NCBI RefSeq assembly: GCF_000526935.1
Contig: NZ_JAHA01000007.1
Coordinates: forward strand, 433,904-497,903
Length of the DNA: 64,000 bases
From: Butyrivibrio sp. FCS014
GTDB lineage: Bacteria > Bacillota > Clostridia > Lachnospirales > Lachnospiraceae
Direction: 5' to 3'
In this document: positions 26,308 through 34,404 of the stretch, piece by piece
Numbering within the stretch: the stretch's first letter is position 1
Layout: every line of letters begins with the position of its first letter
Program-made: the position numbers and the translations under genes
Notes under the pieces: model-generated
What the model saw: the letters and a program-made list of their open reading frames with translations, nothing else
Databases searched by the model: none
Told to the model about the DNA's origin: nothing

Positions 26308-26940
26308 ATGAGCAAGAAAGAATCCTACAAGATAATTACACAGGAAGGCGTCGGTGAGATCGTGGAGAAGAAATCCAGGTTCATCGGAGGGGCCTACTTT
26401 GTGGACAGCGCAGCTGCCGCAGAGGAGAAGATCGCCGAAATCTCCAAGAAATACTGGGACGCAAGGCACAACTGCTACGCTTACGTGATAGGTGAGAACA
26501 GTGAGACCACCAAGTGCAGTGATAACGGTGAGCCTTCAGGAACAGCTGGTAAGCCGATCCTGGAAGTGATAAACGGCTTCGGTATCACCAATATCCTGAT
26601 CATTGTGACAAGATACTTTGGCGGAGTACTGCTGGGAACCGGGGGCCTTGTAAGGGCCTACACCCAGGCCGCTCAGGCAGCCATTGCAGCTTCTGAGGTA
26701 GGGGAGATGGTTTACTCCCAGCTCCTTACCCTGAAGGTTGGCTACAACATGATCAACAATGTCCAGTACTATCTTGGACAGAACGACATCACCATCCAGG
26801 ACTCCAGATATGAAGCAGATGTTCAGTTTGATATCTGTGTGAAGGATTCAGATATTCAGAAGATCAAAGACGGCCTCACTCAAAAAACCGAAGGCCAGAT
26901 AGAAATAATTGAAGGAGATCAGGGTTATTATCTCCAATGA
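26308..26940 (+). CDS. YigZ/IMPACT family protein
   Basis: A 210-residue protein of the UPF0029/IMPACT family: N-terminal domain with EKKSRFIG, HNCYAY, DNGEPSGTAGKPIL and TRYFGGVLLGTGGLVRAY, followed by a ferredoxin-like C-terminal domain. The family is linked to translation control in eukaryotes; the bacterial role is not settled. The ATG at 26308 matches the family start but has no clear RBS; a TTG at 26272 with a GGGGG 7 bases upstream would add 12 residues. Between sbcC and this gene the 12-mer TTTGCTGATGGC occurs twice. Confidence 0.9.
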   Translation: MSKKESYKIITQEGVGEIVEKKSRFIGGAYFVDSAAAAEEKIAEISKKYWDARHNCYAYVIGENSETTKCSDNGEPSGTAGKPILEVINGFGITNILIIVTRYFGGVLLGTGGLVRAYTQAAQAAIAASEVGEMVYSQLLTLKVGYNMINNVQYYLGQNDITIQDSRYEADVQFDICVKDSDIQKIKDGLTQKTEGQIEIIEGDQGYYLQ

Positions 26941-26944
26941 AGAA

Positions 26945-27122
26945 TTATAAACCATGCCCTTCTGAATGCGCAGTTCTCGGACGAGGCGATGGTTTTCAGA
27001 ATGAAAAAAGCAGCAAATGCCGATTTCTATGAGTAACACGAAATGAGGCATTTGCTGCTTTTTGAATTTTAGAAAACCACAACGCAGACGAACACAAGCA
27101 TTCTGAAGGGCATGGCTTATTA
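26945..27122. repeat. 178-bp long imperfect palindrome (MITE-like hairpin element)
   Basis: The two halves are inverted copies of about 83 bases around a loop near 27029-27040. Outer ends: TTATAAACCATGCCCT (26945-26960) against the complement of 27107-27122 (TAATAAGCCATGCCCT). Inner block AAAAAGCAGCAAATGCC is perfectly repeated in inverse. It fills the gap between convergent yigZ and typA, where it could act as a two-way terminator. The end sequence recurs alone at 40869-40884. Confidence 0.85.
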
Positions 27123-27134
27123 GGTCATGGCCTA

Positions 27135-28970
27135 TTATTTATTGTTTTTGAATCCGGCCCTCTTTCTAAGAGTGGGATCAAGGATTCTCTTTCTGATACG
27201 AAGGCTTGTAGGTGTTACCTCAAGAAGCTCGTCGTTGTCAATGAACTCGATACACTGCTCGAGAGACATGATCCTGGGGGGAACAAGTCTAAGTGCTTCG
27301 TCGGAAGCAGAGGTTCTGGTGTTGGTCAGGTGCTTGGTCTTGCAGACATTAACCTCAACGTCCTCGCTCTTTCCGCTGGTACCGATTACCATTCCTGAGT
27401 AAACCTTATCACCGGTCTTGATGAAGAGCTGTCCTCTGTCCTGAGCATTGAACAGACCGTAGGCTGTAGCCTCACCGCTCTCGAAGGCGATAACGGAACC
27501 GGTCTTACGGTAGTTCATATCTCCCTTGTAAGGAGCATATCCGTCAAAGATTGTATTGATGATACCGTTACCCTTGGTATCTGTCATGAACTCACCACGA
27601 TATCCGATAAGTCCTCTTGAAGGAATAAGGAACTCGATTCTGGTGTAACCGCCGTTTCCGGCTCCCATGTTAACAAGCTCACCCTTTCTCTCGCCAAGCT
27701 TCTGGATTACGCTGCCGGAGAACTCGTCGGGAACATCTATGTAGCACTTCTCCATGGGCTCAAGCTTGTGGCCCTGCTCATCTGTGTGATAGATAACCTC
27801 AGCCTTGGAAACAGCGAACTCAAATCCCTCACGACGCATTGTCTCGATCAGAACTGAAAGGTGAAGCTCACCACGGCCTGAAACCTTGAAGGTCTCTGTT
27901 GTATCTGTATCCTCGACTCTTAAGGAAACGTCAGTGTTCAGCTCCTTGTAAAGTCTGTCACGAAGATGTCTCGATGTAACGTACTTACCTTCCTGACCTG
28001 CAAGAGGTGAATCATTAACGATGAAGTTCATTGAAATAGTGGGCTCAGAGATCTTCTGGAAAGGAATTGCTACCTGATTGTCTACTGAGCAAAGGGTATC
28101 ACCGATCTTAAGGTCTTCAATACCGGAGATGGCAACGATGGAACCAATCTTGGCTTCCTGAACCTCAACACGTCCAAGGCCATCGTACTCATAGAGCTTA
28201 CCAATCTTGGTCTTGATGCGGCGGGCGGGATCGTGGTGGTTTACAACAACAACCTCCTGGTTGACCTTAACTACACCGTTGTCTACCTTACCTACACCGA
28301 TACGGCCAACATACTCGTTGTAGTCGATGGTGCTGATAAGTACCTGTGTGCTGCTGTCGGGATCGCCGACAGGAGCAGGAATATAGTTGATGATGGTATC
28401 AAGAAGGGGCTTCATATCAGGACCCTGCTCATCTGGTGAAAGAGATGAAGTGCCGGCCTTTGCTGATGCAAATACGAAAGGACAGTCAAGCTGCTTGTCA
28501 TCTGCACCAAGGTCCATAAGAAGCTCGAGAACCTCATCGATAACCTCGTTGGGTCTTGCCTCGGGTCTGTCGATCTTGTTTACACATACGATAACCGGAA
28601 GTCCAAGATCCATGGCCTTTCCAAGAACGAACTTGGTCTGGGGCATGGGACCTTCAAAGGCATCAACTACCAGGATAACGCCATTTACCATCTTAAGGAC
28701 ACGCTCTACCTCGCCGCCGAAATCTGCGTGGCCGGGGGTATCAATGATATTGATCTTGATGTCCTTGTATGAAATAGCTGTATTTTTTGACATGATGGTA
28801 ATTCCACGCTCACGCTCGATATCGCCTGAGTCCATAACACGCTCTACCACCTCGGCGCCGTCACGGAAGATACCGCTCTGACGAAGAAGTCCGTCAACCA
28901 GTGTTGTCTTACCGTGGTCAACGTGGGCGATGATTGCTACGTTTCTTACATCATTTCTTGTCTGCTTCAT
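27135..28970 (-). CDS. typA: Ribosome-associated GTPase TypA/BipA
   Basis: A 611-residue translational GTPase, the usual full length. GTP-binding motifs are visible: AHVDHGKTT (G1), RGITI (G2), DTPGHADF (G3), NKID (G4), SAKAG (G5). EF-G-like domains II, III and V and the TypA-specific C-terminus follow (ending TLRKRAGFKNNK). It binds the ribosome and helps 50S assembly and stress growth in known cases. It stands alone, with its 3' end against the hairpin element and a roughly 500-base divergent leader region shared with dapA. Confidence 0.97.
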   Translation of the reverse strand: MKQTRNDVRNVAIIAHVDHGKTTLVDGLLRQSGIFRDGAEVVERVMDSGDIERERGITIMSKNTAISYKDIKINIIDTPGHADFGGEVERVLKMVNGVILVVDAFEGPMPQTKFVLGKAMDLGLPVIVCVNKIDRPEARPNEVIDEVLELLMDLGADDKQLDCPFVFASAKAGTSSLSPDEQGPDMKPLLDTIINYIPAPVGDPDSSTQVLISTIDYNEYVGRIGVGKVDNGVVKVNQEVVVVNHHDPARRIKTKIGKLYEYDGLGRVEVQEAKIGSIVAISGIEDLKIGDTLCSVDNQVAIPFQKISEPTISMNFIVNDSPLAGQEGKYVTSRHLRDRLYKELNTDVSLRVEDTDTTETFKVSGRGELHLSVLIETMRREGFEFAVSKAEVIYHTDEQGHKLEPMEKCYIDVPDEFSGSVIQKLGERKGELVNMGAGNGGYTRIEFLIPSRGLIGYRGEFMTDTKGNGIINTIFDGYAPYKGDMNYRKTGSVIAFESGEATAYGLFNAQDRGQLFIKTGDKVYSGMVIGTSGKSEDVEVNVCKTKHLTNTRTSASDEALRLVPPRIMSLEQCIEFIDNDELLEVTPTSLRIRKRILDPTLRKRAGFKNNK

Positions 28971-29135
28971 AAATTTTTTACCTCATATAATACGTAGAAA
29001 CTAATTTAACCTTGTCTTCAAACTTTTAGAGTATAACACGCACTTTTTAATACTTCAATTAAAAATTGATAAAATGTCAGGTTGCCCTAAAGATAAGGGC
29101 TAAGTGACTACTTTATAGGAAAAAATGCTGGTGTA

Positions 29136-29165
29136 TTGACAGAGACTTGACGAGTAGTGTAGTAT
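29136..29165 (+). promoter_or_regulatory. Promoter of the dapA operon
   Basis: TTGACA (29136-29141), 18 bases, TAGTAT (29160-29165), about 25 bases before the riboswitch aptamer. The remaining typA-dapA gap (28971-29135) holds the typA leader and a small hairpin GCCCT...AGGGC near 29086-29101. Confidence 0.6.
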
Positions 29166-29188
29166 TTAAAACAACTAAACAGGGTTTA

Positions 29189-29348
29189 GATAGAGGTTGC
29201 GTATTTAATGAGTAGTTCTGCAGATGCGGCAGGCGCAGGTGAAACAGGACGGAAGGTAAATACGCCGAAAGGTTTAGTACCTGCATACTAGATACTTGGG
29301 CATATGGTTAAGAGCCATATGACTGTCATCGCAAGATGGGGCGCTATC
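29189..29348 (+). promoter_or_regulatory. Lysine riboswitch (L box) aptamer
   Basis: The L-box core is visible in order: AGAGGTTGCG, GAGTAG, GGACGGAAGG, GCCGAAAGG, CTTGGG, CTGTCA and GGGGCGCTATC. P1 forms from GATAG (29189-29193) and CTATC (29344-29348). It lies in the leader of dapA, the first lysine-pathway gene, as expected. Confidence 0.95.
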
Positions 29349-29396
29349 ATATTTGATCCGGCAGTGATTCATGCCGGACATTTATCAAGGTATGAC

Positions 29397-29430
29397 GGCT
29401 CATCAGTTAATCTGTTGAGCCTTTTCTTTT
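29397..29430 (+). terminator. Riboswitch-controlled attenuator terminator
   Basis: GGCTCA (29397-29402) pairs with TGAGCC (29416-29421), followed by TTTTCTTTT, 41 bases before the dapA ATG. A further hairpin TCCGGCA/TGCCGGA (29367-29388) lies between aptamer and terminator. Transcription should stop here when lysine is bound. Confidence 0.85.
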
Positions 29431-29471
29431 GAGCAATACCCGGATTGCAGCCACAACAAAGGAGGAAAACA

Positions 29472-30359
29472 ATGGCTATATTTAAGGGAGCAGGAGTAGC
29501 AATCGCAACACCATTCAAGGACAACGGCGACGTCAATTACGACGAGTTCGCAAGACTTATTGATTTCACCATCGATGGCGGAGTTGATGCCATCATCGTA
29601 TGCGGAACCACAGGTGAAGCAGCCACTATGGACGAAGAAGAGCACATGAGAGTAGTTAAGTTCTGTATCGACCATGTGAATCACAGAGTACCCGTTATCG
29701 CAGGAACAGGATCCAACTGCACAGCAACAGCCATCAAGCTTTCCAAAGAGGCTGAGGAGTACGGCGCAGACGCAGTTCTGGTTGTAACCCCATATTACAA
29801 CAAGGCAACTCAGGGCGGACTTATAGCTCACTTTAGTGCAGTTGCCGATTCCATAAATATCCCCATCATCCTTTACAACATTCCCAGCAGAACAGGCTGC
29901 AACCTTCTTCCCGAGACAGTTGCAAAGCTTGCCAGAGAGCACAAGAACATTCAGGGTATCAAGGATGCTACAGGCAACATCACTCAGACCATCAAGATGA
30001 TGAGCCTTGTGGGAGATGACATTGATCTTTATTCGGGAGATGACGATCAGATCGTTCCCATCATGTCAGTGGGTGGTATCGGAGTTATCTCGGTTCTTGC
30101 AAATCTCGCACCTAAGAAGACACATGACATCTGCGCAAAGTGCCTTGAGGGCGACTATGTTACAGCACGTAAGCTTCAGTTCGAGGCATTCCCTCTTGTG
30201 AAGGCTCTTTTCTCTGAGGTTAATCCCATTCCCGTTAAGAGCGCTCTTAAGATGATGGGAATCGAGGCAGGCCCTCTTCGTCTTCCTCTTACACAGATGG
30301 AGCCCGAGAACGAGGCTAAGCTTCGTGAGGAGATGAAGAAGTACGGACTTATCGATTGA
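29472..30359 (+). CDS. dapA: 4-hydroxy-tetrahydrodipicolinate synthase
   Basis: A 295-residue TIM-barrel aldolase that condenses pyruvate with aspartate semialdehyde, the first committed lysine/diaminopimelate step. Visible: GTTGEAATMDEEEH, GTGSNCT, the Tyr motif YNIPSRTGCN and the Schiff-base Lys in GIKDATGN. The ATG at 29472 follows AAAGGAGG; an in-frame TTG at 29445 is too far upstream. First gene of the lysine-riboswitch operon with dapB and hisA. Confidence 0.97.
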   Translation: MAIFKGAGVAIATPFKDNGDVNYDEFARLIDFTIDGGVDAIIVCGTTGEAATMDEEEHMRVVKFCIDHVNHRVPVIAGTGSNCTATAIKLSKEAEEYGADAVLVVTPYYNKATQGGLIAHFSAVADSINIPIILYNIPSRTGCNLLPETVAKLAREHKNIQGIKDATGNITQTIKMMSLVGDDIDLYSGDDDQIVPIMSVGGIGVISVLANLAPKKTHDICAKCLEGDYVTARKLQFEAFPLVKALFSEVNPIPVKSALKMMGIEAGPLRLPLTQMEPENEAKLREEMKKYGLID

Positions 30360-30387
30360 TATAAACCTTCGAAAGGACAGAAATAAA

Positions 30388-31143
30388 ATGGTAAATATGA
30401 TCATGCACGGCTGTAACGGCCGTATGGGACATGTTATTGTAGATCTTTGCAGGGAATACGAGGATGTGACCATCGTTGCCGGCGTTGATGCCTTTGGCGA
30501 GAATAACTACGATTTTCCTGTATTCAAAAGTCTTGATGAGTGCGATGTGAAGGCTGACGTGGTGGTTGATTTCTCAAACGCCGCAGCTGTTAACGGTCTT
30601 CTTGATTATTGTGCAGCAAAAGGGCTTCCCATTGTCCTTTGCTCAACCGGCTTATCTCCGGAGCAGCTTGATAAGGTAAAAGAGACATCGACAAAGACTG
30701 CAGTTCTTAGAAGTGCCAACATGTCAGTTGGTGTAAATGCGCTTCTTAAAGTGCTTAAGGAGGTTTCACCTCTTTTTGCCGAGGCGGGATTTGATATTGA
30801 GATAGTAGAGAAGCATCACAACCAGAAACTGGATTCTCCTTCGGGAACAGCTATTGCCCTGGCTGATGCCATCAATGATTCTCTTACAGAGAAGTACGAC
30901 TATGTATATGACAGGAGTCAGCGCCGCGAAAAGCGCCCTGTCAAGGAAATTGGAATCTCCGCAGTTCGTGGCGGAACCATCGTGGGAGACCACGACGTTA
31001 TCTTCGCAGGACACGATGAGGTGGTGACCATATCCCACAGGGCATACTCCAGAGCAATCTTTGGAAAGGGCGCGATTGAAGCTGCAAGATTTCTTGCCGG
31101 CAAGAAGCCCGGAATGTATGACATGGCGGATGTTCTGGCTTAA
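30388..31143 (+). CDS. dapB: 4-hydroxy-tetrahydrodipicolinate reductase
   Basis: A 251-residue NAD(P)H-dependent reductase, second step of the lysine/DAP branch. N-terminal nucleotide-binding GCNGRMGHV, the catalytic region EIVEKHHNQKLDSPSGTA, and the C-terminal GEHDVxF-like segment GDHDVIFAGHDE are present. It starts 28 bases after dapA with GAAAGGA upstream. Confidence 0.97.
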   Translation: MVNMIMHGCNGRMGHVIVDLCREYEDVTIVAGVDAFGENNYDFPVFKSLDECDVKADVVVDFSNAAAVNGLLDYCAAKGLPIVLCSTGLSPEQLDKVKETSTKTAVLRSANMSVGVNALLKVLKEVSPLFAEAGFDIEIVEKHHNQKLDSPSGTAIALADAINDSLTEKYDYVYDRSQRREKRPVKEIGISAVRGGTIVGDHDVIFAGHDEVVTISHRAYSRAIFGKGAIEAARFLAGKKPGMYDMADVLA

Positions 31144-31154
31144 GAGGCGGATCA

Positions 31155-31928
31155 ATGAAACTTAGACCCTGCATTGACATTCACAACGGAAAAGTAAAAC
31201 AGATTGTAGGCAGTAGCCTCAAGGATAAAGGAGACAGCGCTTCTGAAAACTTCGTTTCGGTTAGGGGCGCTGATTTCTATGCCCGGATGTACAGGGAGCT
31301 TGGACTTTCCGGGGGACACATAATTCTTTTGAACCCGGCGGACAGCCCGTATTATGATCTTACAAGGCAGCAGGGTATGGCTGCTCTTGCGGCTACTCCC
31401 GGTCTTTTACAGATCGGCGGCGGGATTAATGCCGACAATGCAGCTGAGTATCTTGATGCGGGTGCATCCCATGTAATAGTCACAAGCTTTGTCTTTTCAG
31501 GTGGTAGGATAAACCGCACGAATCTTAAGAAACTGGTTAAGGCGGTAGGTAAAGAGCACATAGTTCTTGATCTTTCCTGCAAGAAAAAAGACAGCGACTA
31601 CTATGTTGTTACCGACAGATGGCAGAAGTTCACAGATCTTAAACTTACGGAAGAAACCATGGATGAGCTGTCAGGCTACTGCGACGAATTTCTTGTTCAC
31701 GCAGCAGATGTAGAAGGAAGACAGCAGGGAATAGAAGAGGACGTTGTAAGGATCCTTTCAGGCTGGGCCGGGGTGCCTATCACCTACGCAGGAGGCGTAA
31801 GGGATATCGATGATATAAAGCTCTTAAAGGACCTGGGAAAAGACAGGATCGATGTCACCGTAGGAAGTGCCCTTAAGATCTTCGGAGGAACCCTGGAGCT
31901 TAAGGATGCGATAGAAGCCTGCAGATAA
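31155..31928 (+). CDS. hisA: Eukaryotic-type HisA, ProFAR isomerase
   Basis: A 257-residue (beta-alpha)8 barrel for the fourth step of histidine synthesis (isomerisation of ProFAR to PRFAR). The start LRPCIDIHNGKVKQIVG and the middle LQIGGGI, VIVTSFVF, VLDLSCKKKD and TYAGGVRDI follow the fungal/plant HIS6 pattern, including the long insert with Trp-Gln (TDRWQKFTDL), not the usual bacterial HisA. AGAGGCGGA lies just upstream. It starts 12 bases after dapB and is outside any his operon, so lysine may affect it through the riboswitch. Confidence 0.92.
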   Translation: MKLRPCIDIHNGKVKQIVGSSLKDKGDSASENFVSVRGADFYARMYRELGLSGGHIILLNPADSPYYDLTRQQGMAALAATPGLLQIGGGINADNAAEYLDAGASHVIVTSFVFSGGRINRTNLKKLVKAVGKEHIVLDLSCKKKDSDYYVVTDRWQKFTDLKLTEETMDELSGYCDEFLVHAADVEGRQQGIEEDVVRILSGWAGVPITYAGGVRDIDDIKLLKDLGKDRIDVTVGSALKIFGGTLELKDAIEACR

Positions 31929-31995
31929 GACGTAAAGGCGAGGATGATCCCGCCGGATATGATTTATTATTGAATGTGAAATGCTCATAGAGCTC

Positions 31996-32033
31996 AAAAA
32001 GAGCCGCTCGACTTAGTCGAGTGGCTCTTTTGA
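31996..32033. terminator. Terminator of the dapA-dapB-hisA operon
   Basis: AAAAAGAGCC-G-CTCGAC (from 31996) folds on GTCGAG-T-GGCTCTTTT with loop TTA. A/T tracts on both sides make it usable for the convergent cold-shock gene as well. Confidence 0.9.
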
Positions 32034-32122
32034 TTAATCATTGTTACAATCTTGCGAATTCAAAATATATCTATTTAGAATAAGGCACTTTGTAGCTGAT
32101 TAAATCGCTTCGAATCAGTGAA

Positions 32123-32323
32123 TCAAAGCTTGGTTACGTTTACGGCCTGAGGTCCTTTTTCGCCCTGGATTACATCATACTCTACAGAAGCGCCCTCTTC
32201 GAGAGACTTGAAACCTTCCATGTTGAGTCCTGAATAATGTACGAATACATCATTGCCAGCCTCGTCAGAGATGAAGCCGTAACCCTTCTGGTTGTTGAAC
32301 CACTTAACAGTACCTTTGTTCAT
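32123..32323 (-). CDS. Cold-shock protein (CspA family)
   Basis: A 66-residue single cold-shock domain, an RNA chaperone. RNP1 KGYGFI and RNP2 DVFVHY are present, with the WFN start ([11 protein letters not shown]). GGAGG lies 7 bases upstream of the ATG. The leader contains a perfect GTTGTC-TAT-GACAAC palindrome (about 32359-32374). Confidence 0.96.
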   Translation of the reverse strand: MNKGTVKWFNNQKGYGFISDEAGNDVFVHYSGLNMEGFKSLEEGASVEYDVIQGEKGPQAVNVTKL

Positions 32324-32447
32324 CGTAATACCTCCACAAAAATAAAAAAATAATCGTTATGTTGTCTATGACAACACATTTACGATATCATATCATTGTG
32401 CAAAAGTAAAGCAATTCTTATATTTTGTGGCTAATATATTATGCCTC

Positions 32448-32476
32448 TTTACTTTACAAGTTTAGCGTGGTAAAAT
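32448..32476 (+). promoter_or_regulatory. Promoter of the TrpR/YerC-like gene
   Basis: TTTACT (32448-32453), 17 bases, TAAAAT (32471-32476), followed 18 bases later by an inverted repeat that could be its operator. Confidence 0.6.
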
Positions 32477-32493
32477 ATCTAAGCATAAAAGTG

Positions 32494-32517
32494 ATGTTAA
32501 CGAAATATAGTTAACAT
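32494..32517. promoter_or_regulatory. Candidate operator: inverted repeat ATGTTAAC-N8-GTTAACAT
   Basis: Perfect 8-base arms (32494-32501 and 32510-32517) just downstream of the -10 box and upstream of a TrpR-like gene. The GTTAAC centre recalls Trp-repressor operators. Autoregulation is inferred. Confidence 0.5.
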
Positions 32518-32550
32518 GAAAATCATACATGGTTTGGAGGGAATTTGGAA

Positions 32551-32835
32551 ATGAACAAGAAGATCAGAACTGATGCTGTAGACCACCTGTTTGATGCAGT
32601 TCTCTGTCTTCAGAATAAAGAAGAGTGTTATAGCTTTTTTGAGGATCTTTGCACAGTCAATGAACTGTTATCACTATCTCAGAGATTTGAAGTTGCTTCA
32701 ATGCTCAGGGACAAGAAGACATATCTGGAGATCGCCGAGAAGACCGGTGCTTCCACAGCTACCATCAGCAGAGTTAACCGTTCACTGAACTACGGTGATG
32801 ACGGCTACGAGCTGGTGTTCAACAGAATGCAGTAA
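32551..32835 (+). CDS. YerC/YecD-family TrpR-like DNA-binding protein
   Basis: A 94-residue all-helical protein of the Trp-repressor superfamily. The helix-turn-helix is visible: RFEVASMLRDKKTYLEIAEKTGASTATISRVNRSL. The tryptophan pocket of true TrpR is not evident, and the family in Firmicutes has no agreed ligand. The ATG at 32551 follows GGAGG by 10 bases; a TTG two codons earlier is too close. It has its own promoter, palindrome and terminator. Confidence 0.9.
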   Translation: MNKKIRTDAVDHLFDAVLCLQNKEECYSFFEDLCTVNELLSLSQRFEVASMLRDKKTYLEIAEKTGASTATISRVNRSLNYGDDGYELVFNRMQ

Positions 32836-32857
32836 TCTTTATGTTTTCAGACTAAAG

Positions 32858-32894
32858 AAACAGCCATCGGGATGTTCCCGATGGCTGTTTTTTA
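32858..32894 (+). terminator. Terminator after the YerC-like gene
   Basis: AAACAGCCATCGGG pairs with CCCGATGGCTGTTT around the loop ATGTT, followed by TTTTA. Convergent with the bactofilin gene. Confidence 0.92.
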
Positions 32895-32912
32895 TATCAT
32901 ATCTTATAATTT

Positions 32913-33410
32913 TCAGTCTTTCTTTTCTTCGTCTTTTTTGTCGTCTTCTTTTTTCTCTTCTTCCTTTTTCTCTTCTTCCTTTTTCTCTTCTGAAGAAGTG
33001 CTGTCTGAAGCCGCTCTCTCTTTTGCCAGCTCGGCAGAGCTCTTCTCAACTCCGGTCATATCGCACTTGCCCTGGAATACGGCATTCTCATCAATGATGA
33101 TTCCCTTGCAGGCTACATCGCCTATAACCTTGCCGGTGTCGCTGATCTCGACCTTGCCCTGGGGAGCTGTGATGTTTCCGTTTACCTCGCCTGCGATATA
33201 GGCGTTCATGCAGGAAACAGTTCCGGTGATCTTGCCTTCGCCGCCTACGATAAGTGCACCGCTGATGGTAACGTTGCCTTTAACGGTGCCGTCGATCCTG
33301 GTGGAATCCTTAGTGGTAAGAGGTCCGTCAATAACCGCTCCGGGACCTATGATGGTTCCTACCTGTTCCAGTGAAGGATCTACAGTGGTTTCTTTTCTTG
33401 ATCCAAACAT
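32913..33410 (-). CDS. Bactofilin (polymer-forming cytoskeletal protein)
   Basis: A 165-residue protein. Residues about 15-118 carry the bactofilin beta-helix pattern with repeating Gly/Ile turns (IGPGAVIDGPL, IDGTVKGNVTISGALIVG, GEVNGNITAPQGKVEISDTGKVIGDV). The tail (about 130-165) is a low-complexity run of Glu/Lys/Asp. Bactofilins assemble without nucleotide and guide local cell-wall work. It follows a LytM-like membrane protein gene by 25 bases; bactofilin and M23 peptidase genes are a known pair. Confidence 0.93.
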   Translation of the reverse strand: MFGSRKETTVDPSLEQVGTIIGPGAVIDGPLTTKDSTRIDGTVKGNVTISGALIVGGEGKITGTVSCMNAYIAGEVNGNITAPQGKVEISDTGKVIGDVACKGIIIDENAVFQGKCDMTGVEKSSAELAKERAASDSTSSEEKKEEEKKEEEKKEDDKKDEEKKD

Positions 33411-33435
33411 TTGATTGTCCTCCGATTTGTTCTCA

Positions 33436-34218
33436 TCATCCGTTGATCTCTGTGAGATCTTCGGGGTCTATATATTGTTCATCCTGCTGGATCTGATAGC
33501 CCAGCGTTTTATTGTCGTCTGTGATTACAAAAATGATATCGCCTTTGTCAATCTGTGAACCTTCGGTGACAAGAGGATCCCCTGAATTTCTGTAGATGGA
33601 AAGATAGCCGTTTCCATGGTCAATGGTTACCATGTTTCCGAATTTAACATCTGTGGTAACGGTCTGTACCGTTCCGGAACCTGCGGCGATTACGCTGTTG
33701 CCGGCTGCAGCCTCAAGTAAAACAATGGGATTTCCTGTGACGGTGTCCTGATTGTCCTCTGTGATCTTGGTGACCTTGGTTTCATTGGGATCATCCGCAG
33801 CAGGTGTCATGGATGCTGTTCCTGTAAGAGGGAAGCCTGATGGTATTGCCAGTGTCTCTGCCTCTTCTGCGGAAACCTGCTCGTCCTCCAGCCTCTGATT
33901 GAGAGCTGCGGAGAGCTGTTGTATCTTGGTCTCCAATTCATCATTGGAAGCTTCCAATGTGCTGCTTGCTGTCATAAGATCATCAATCTGTACCTTCTGG
34001 TCTGCATTCATTGCTCTTAAGCTATGAATGGTGATAGCTGAATATATGATGTAGCAGATTATGATCAGTGCGATGATAAAAGCTGTATAGGCCAGTACCT
34101 GTGTCCTGAAATGGTCCAGGTGAAGGCGCTTTGTACTGCCGTCAGAATCCCCGGAAATGACCATAAATGTGTAGTGACGTTTATGTCTGTGTTTCCTGGG
34201 CTTAGTATCTTTGCTCAT
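33436..34218 (-). CDS. Membrane protein with degenerate LytM/M23 peptidase-like domain
   Basis: A 260-residue protein: basic cytoplasmic start, one membrane helix (about 45-67), a coiled coil (about 75-115), then an M23-like fold (AAGSGTVQTV, GNMVTIDHGNGYLSIY, QIDKGDIIFVI). The zinc ligands appear lost: no first His/Asp pair, and the HxH segment reads GYQIQQDE. It is probably a non-catalytic scaffold, like LytM regulators that activate amidases. The ATG at 34218 follows GGAGG by 6 bases; the longer frame from 34251 has no RBS. It forms an operon with the bactofilin gene. Confidence 0.82.
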   Translation of the reverse strand: MSKDTKPRKHRHKRHYTFMVISGDSDGSTKRLHLDHFRTQVLAYTAFIIALIIICYIIYSAITIHSLRAMNADQKVQIDDLMTASSTLEASNDELETKIQQLSAALNQRLEDEQVSAEEAETLAIPSGFPLTGTASMTPAADDPNETKVTKITEDNQDTVTGNPIVLLEAAAGNSVIAAGSGTVQTVTTDVKFGNMVTIDHGNGYLSIYRNSGDPLVTEGSQIDKGDIIFVITDDNKTLGYQIQQDEQYIDPEDLTEING

Positions 34219-34404
34219 ATTAACCCTCCGACTGAACATTAATTGTATCATATTTGATCAATTTTACGCAACCTGCGGGGTATTTGTGGACGAAATAGCG
34301 AGCGAATATTACGAAAAACAAAACATTGCACGCAATCGAATTATATACTACAATAGATTTAAATTTATTGCAACGTCTATTTTTGTAGGTAAAAGGAGAG
34401 AACA

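Noticed and set aside
28971..29188. T-box or second riboswitch in the typA-dapA gap
   Set aside because: No T-box core sequence (for example the TGGNACCGCG-like box); only the lysine aptamer is supported.
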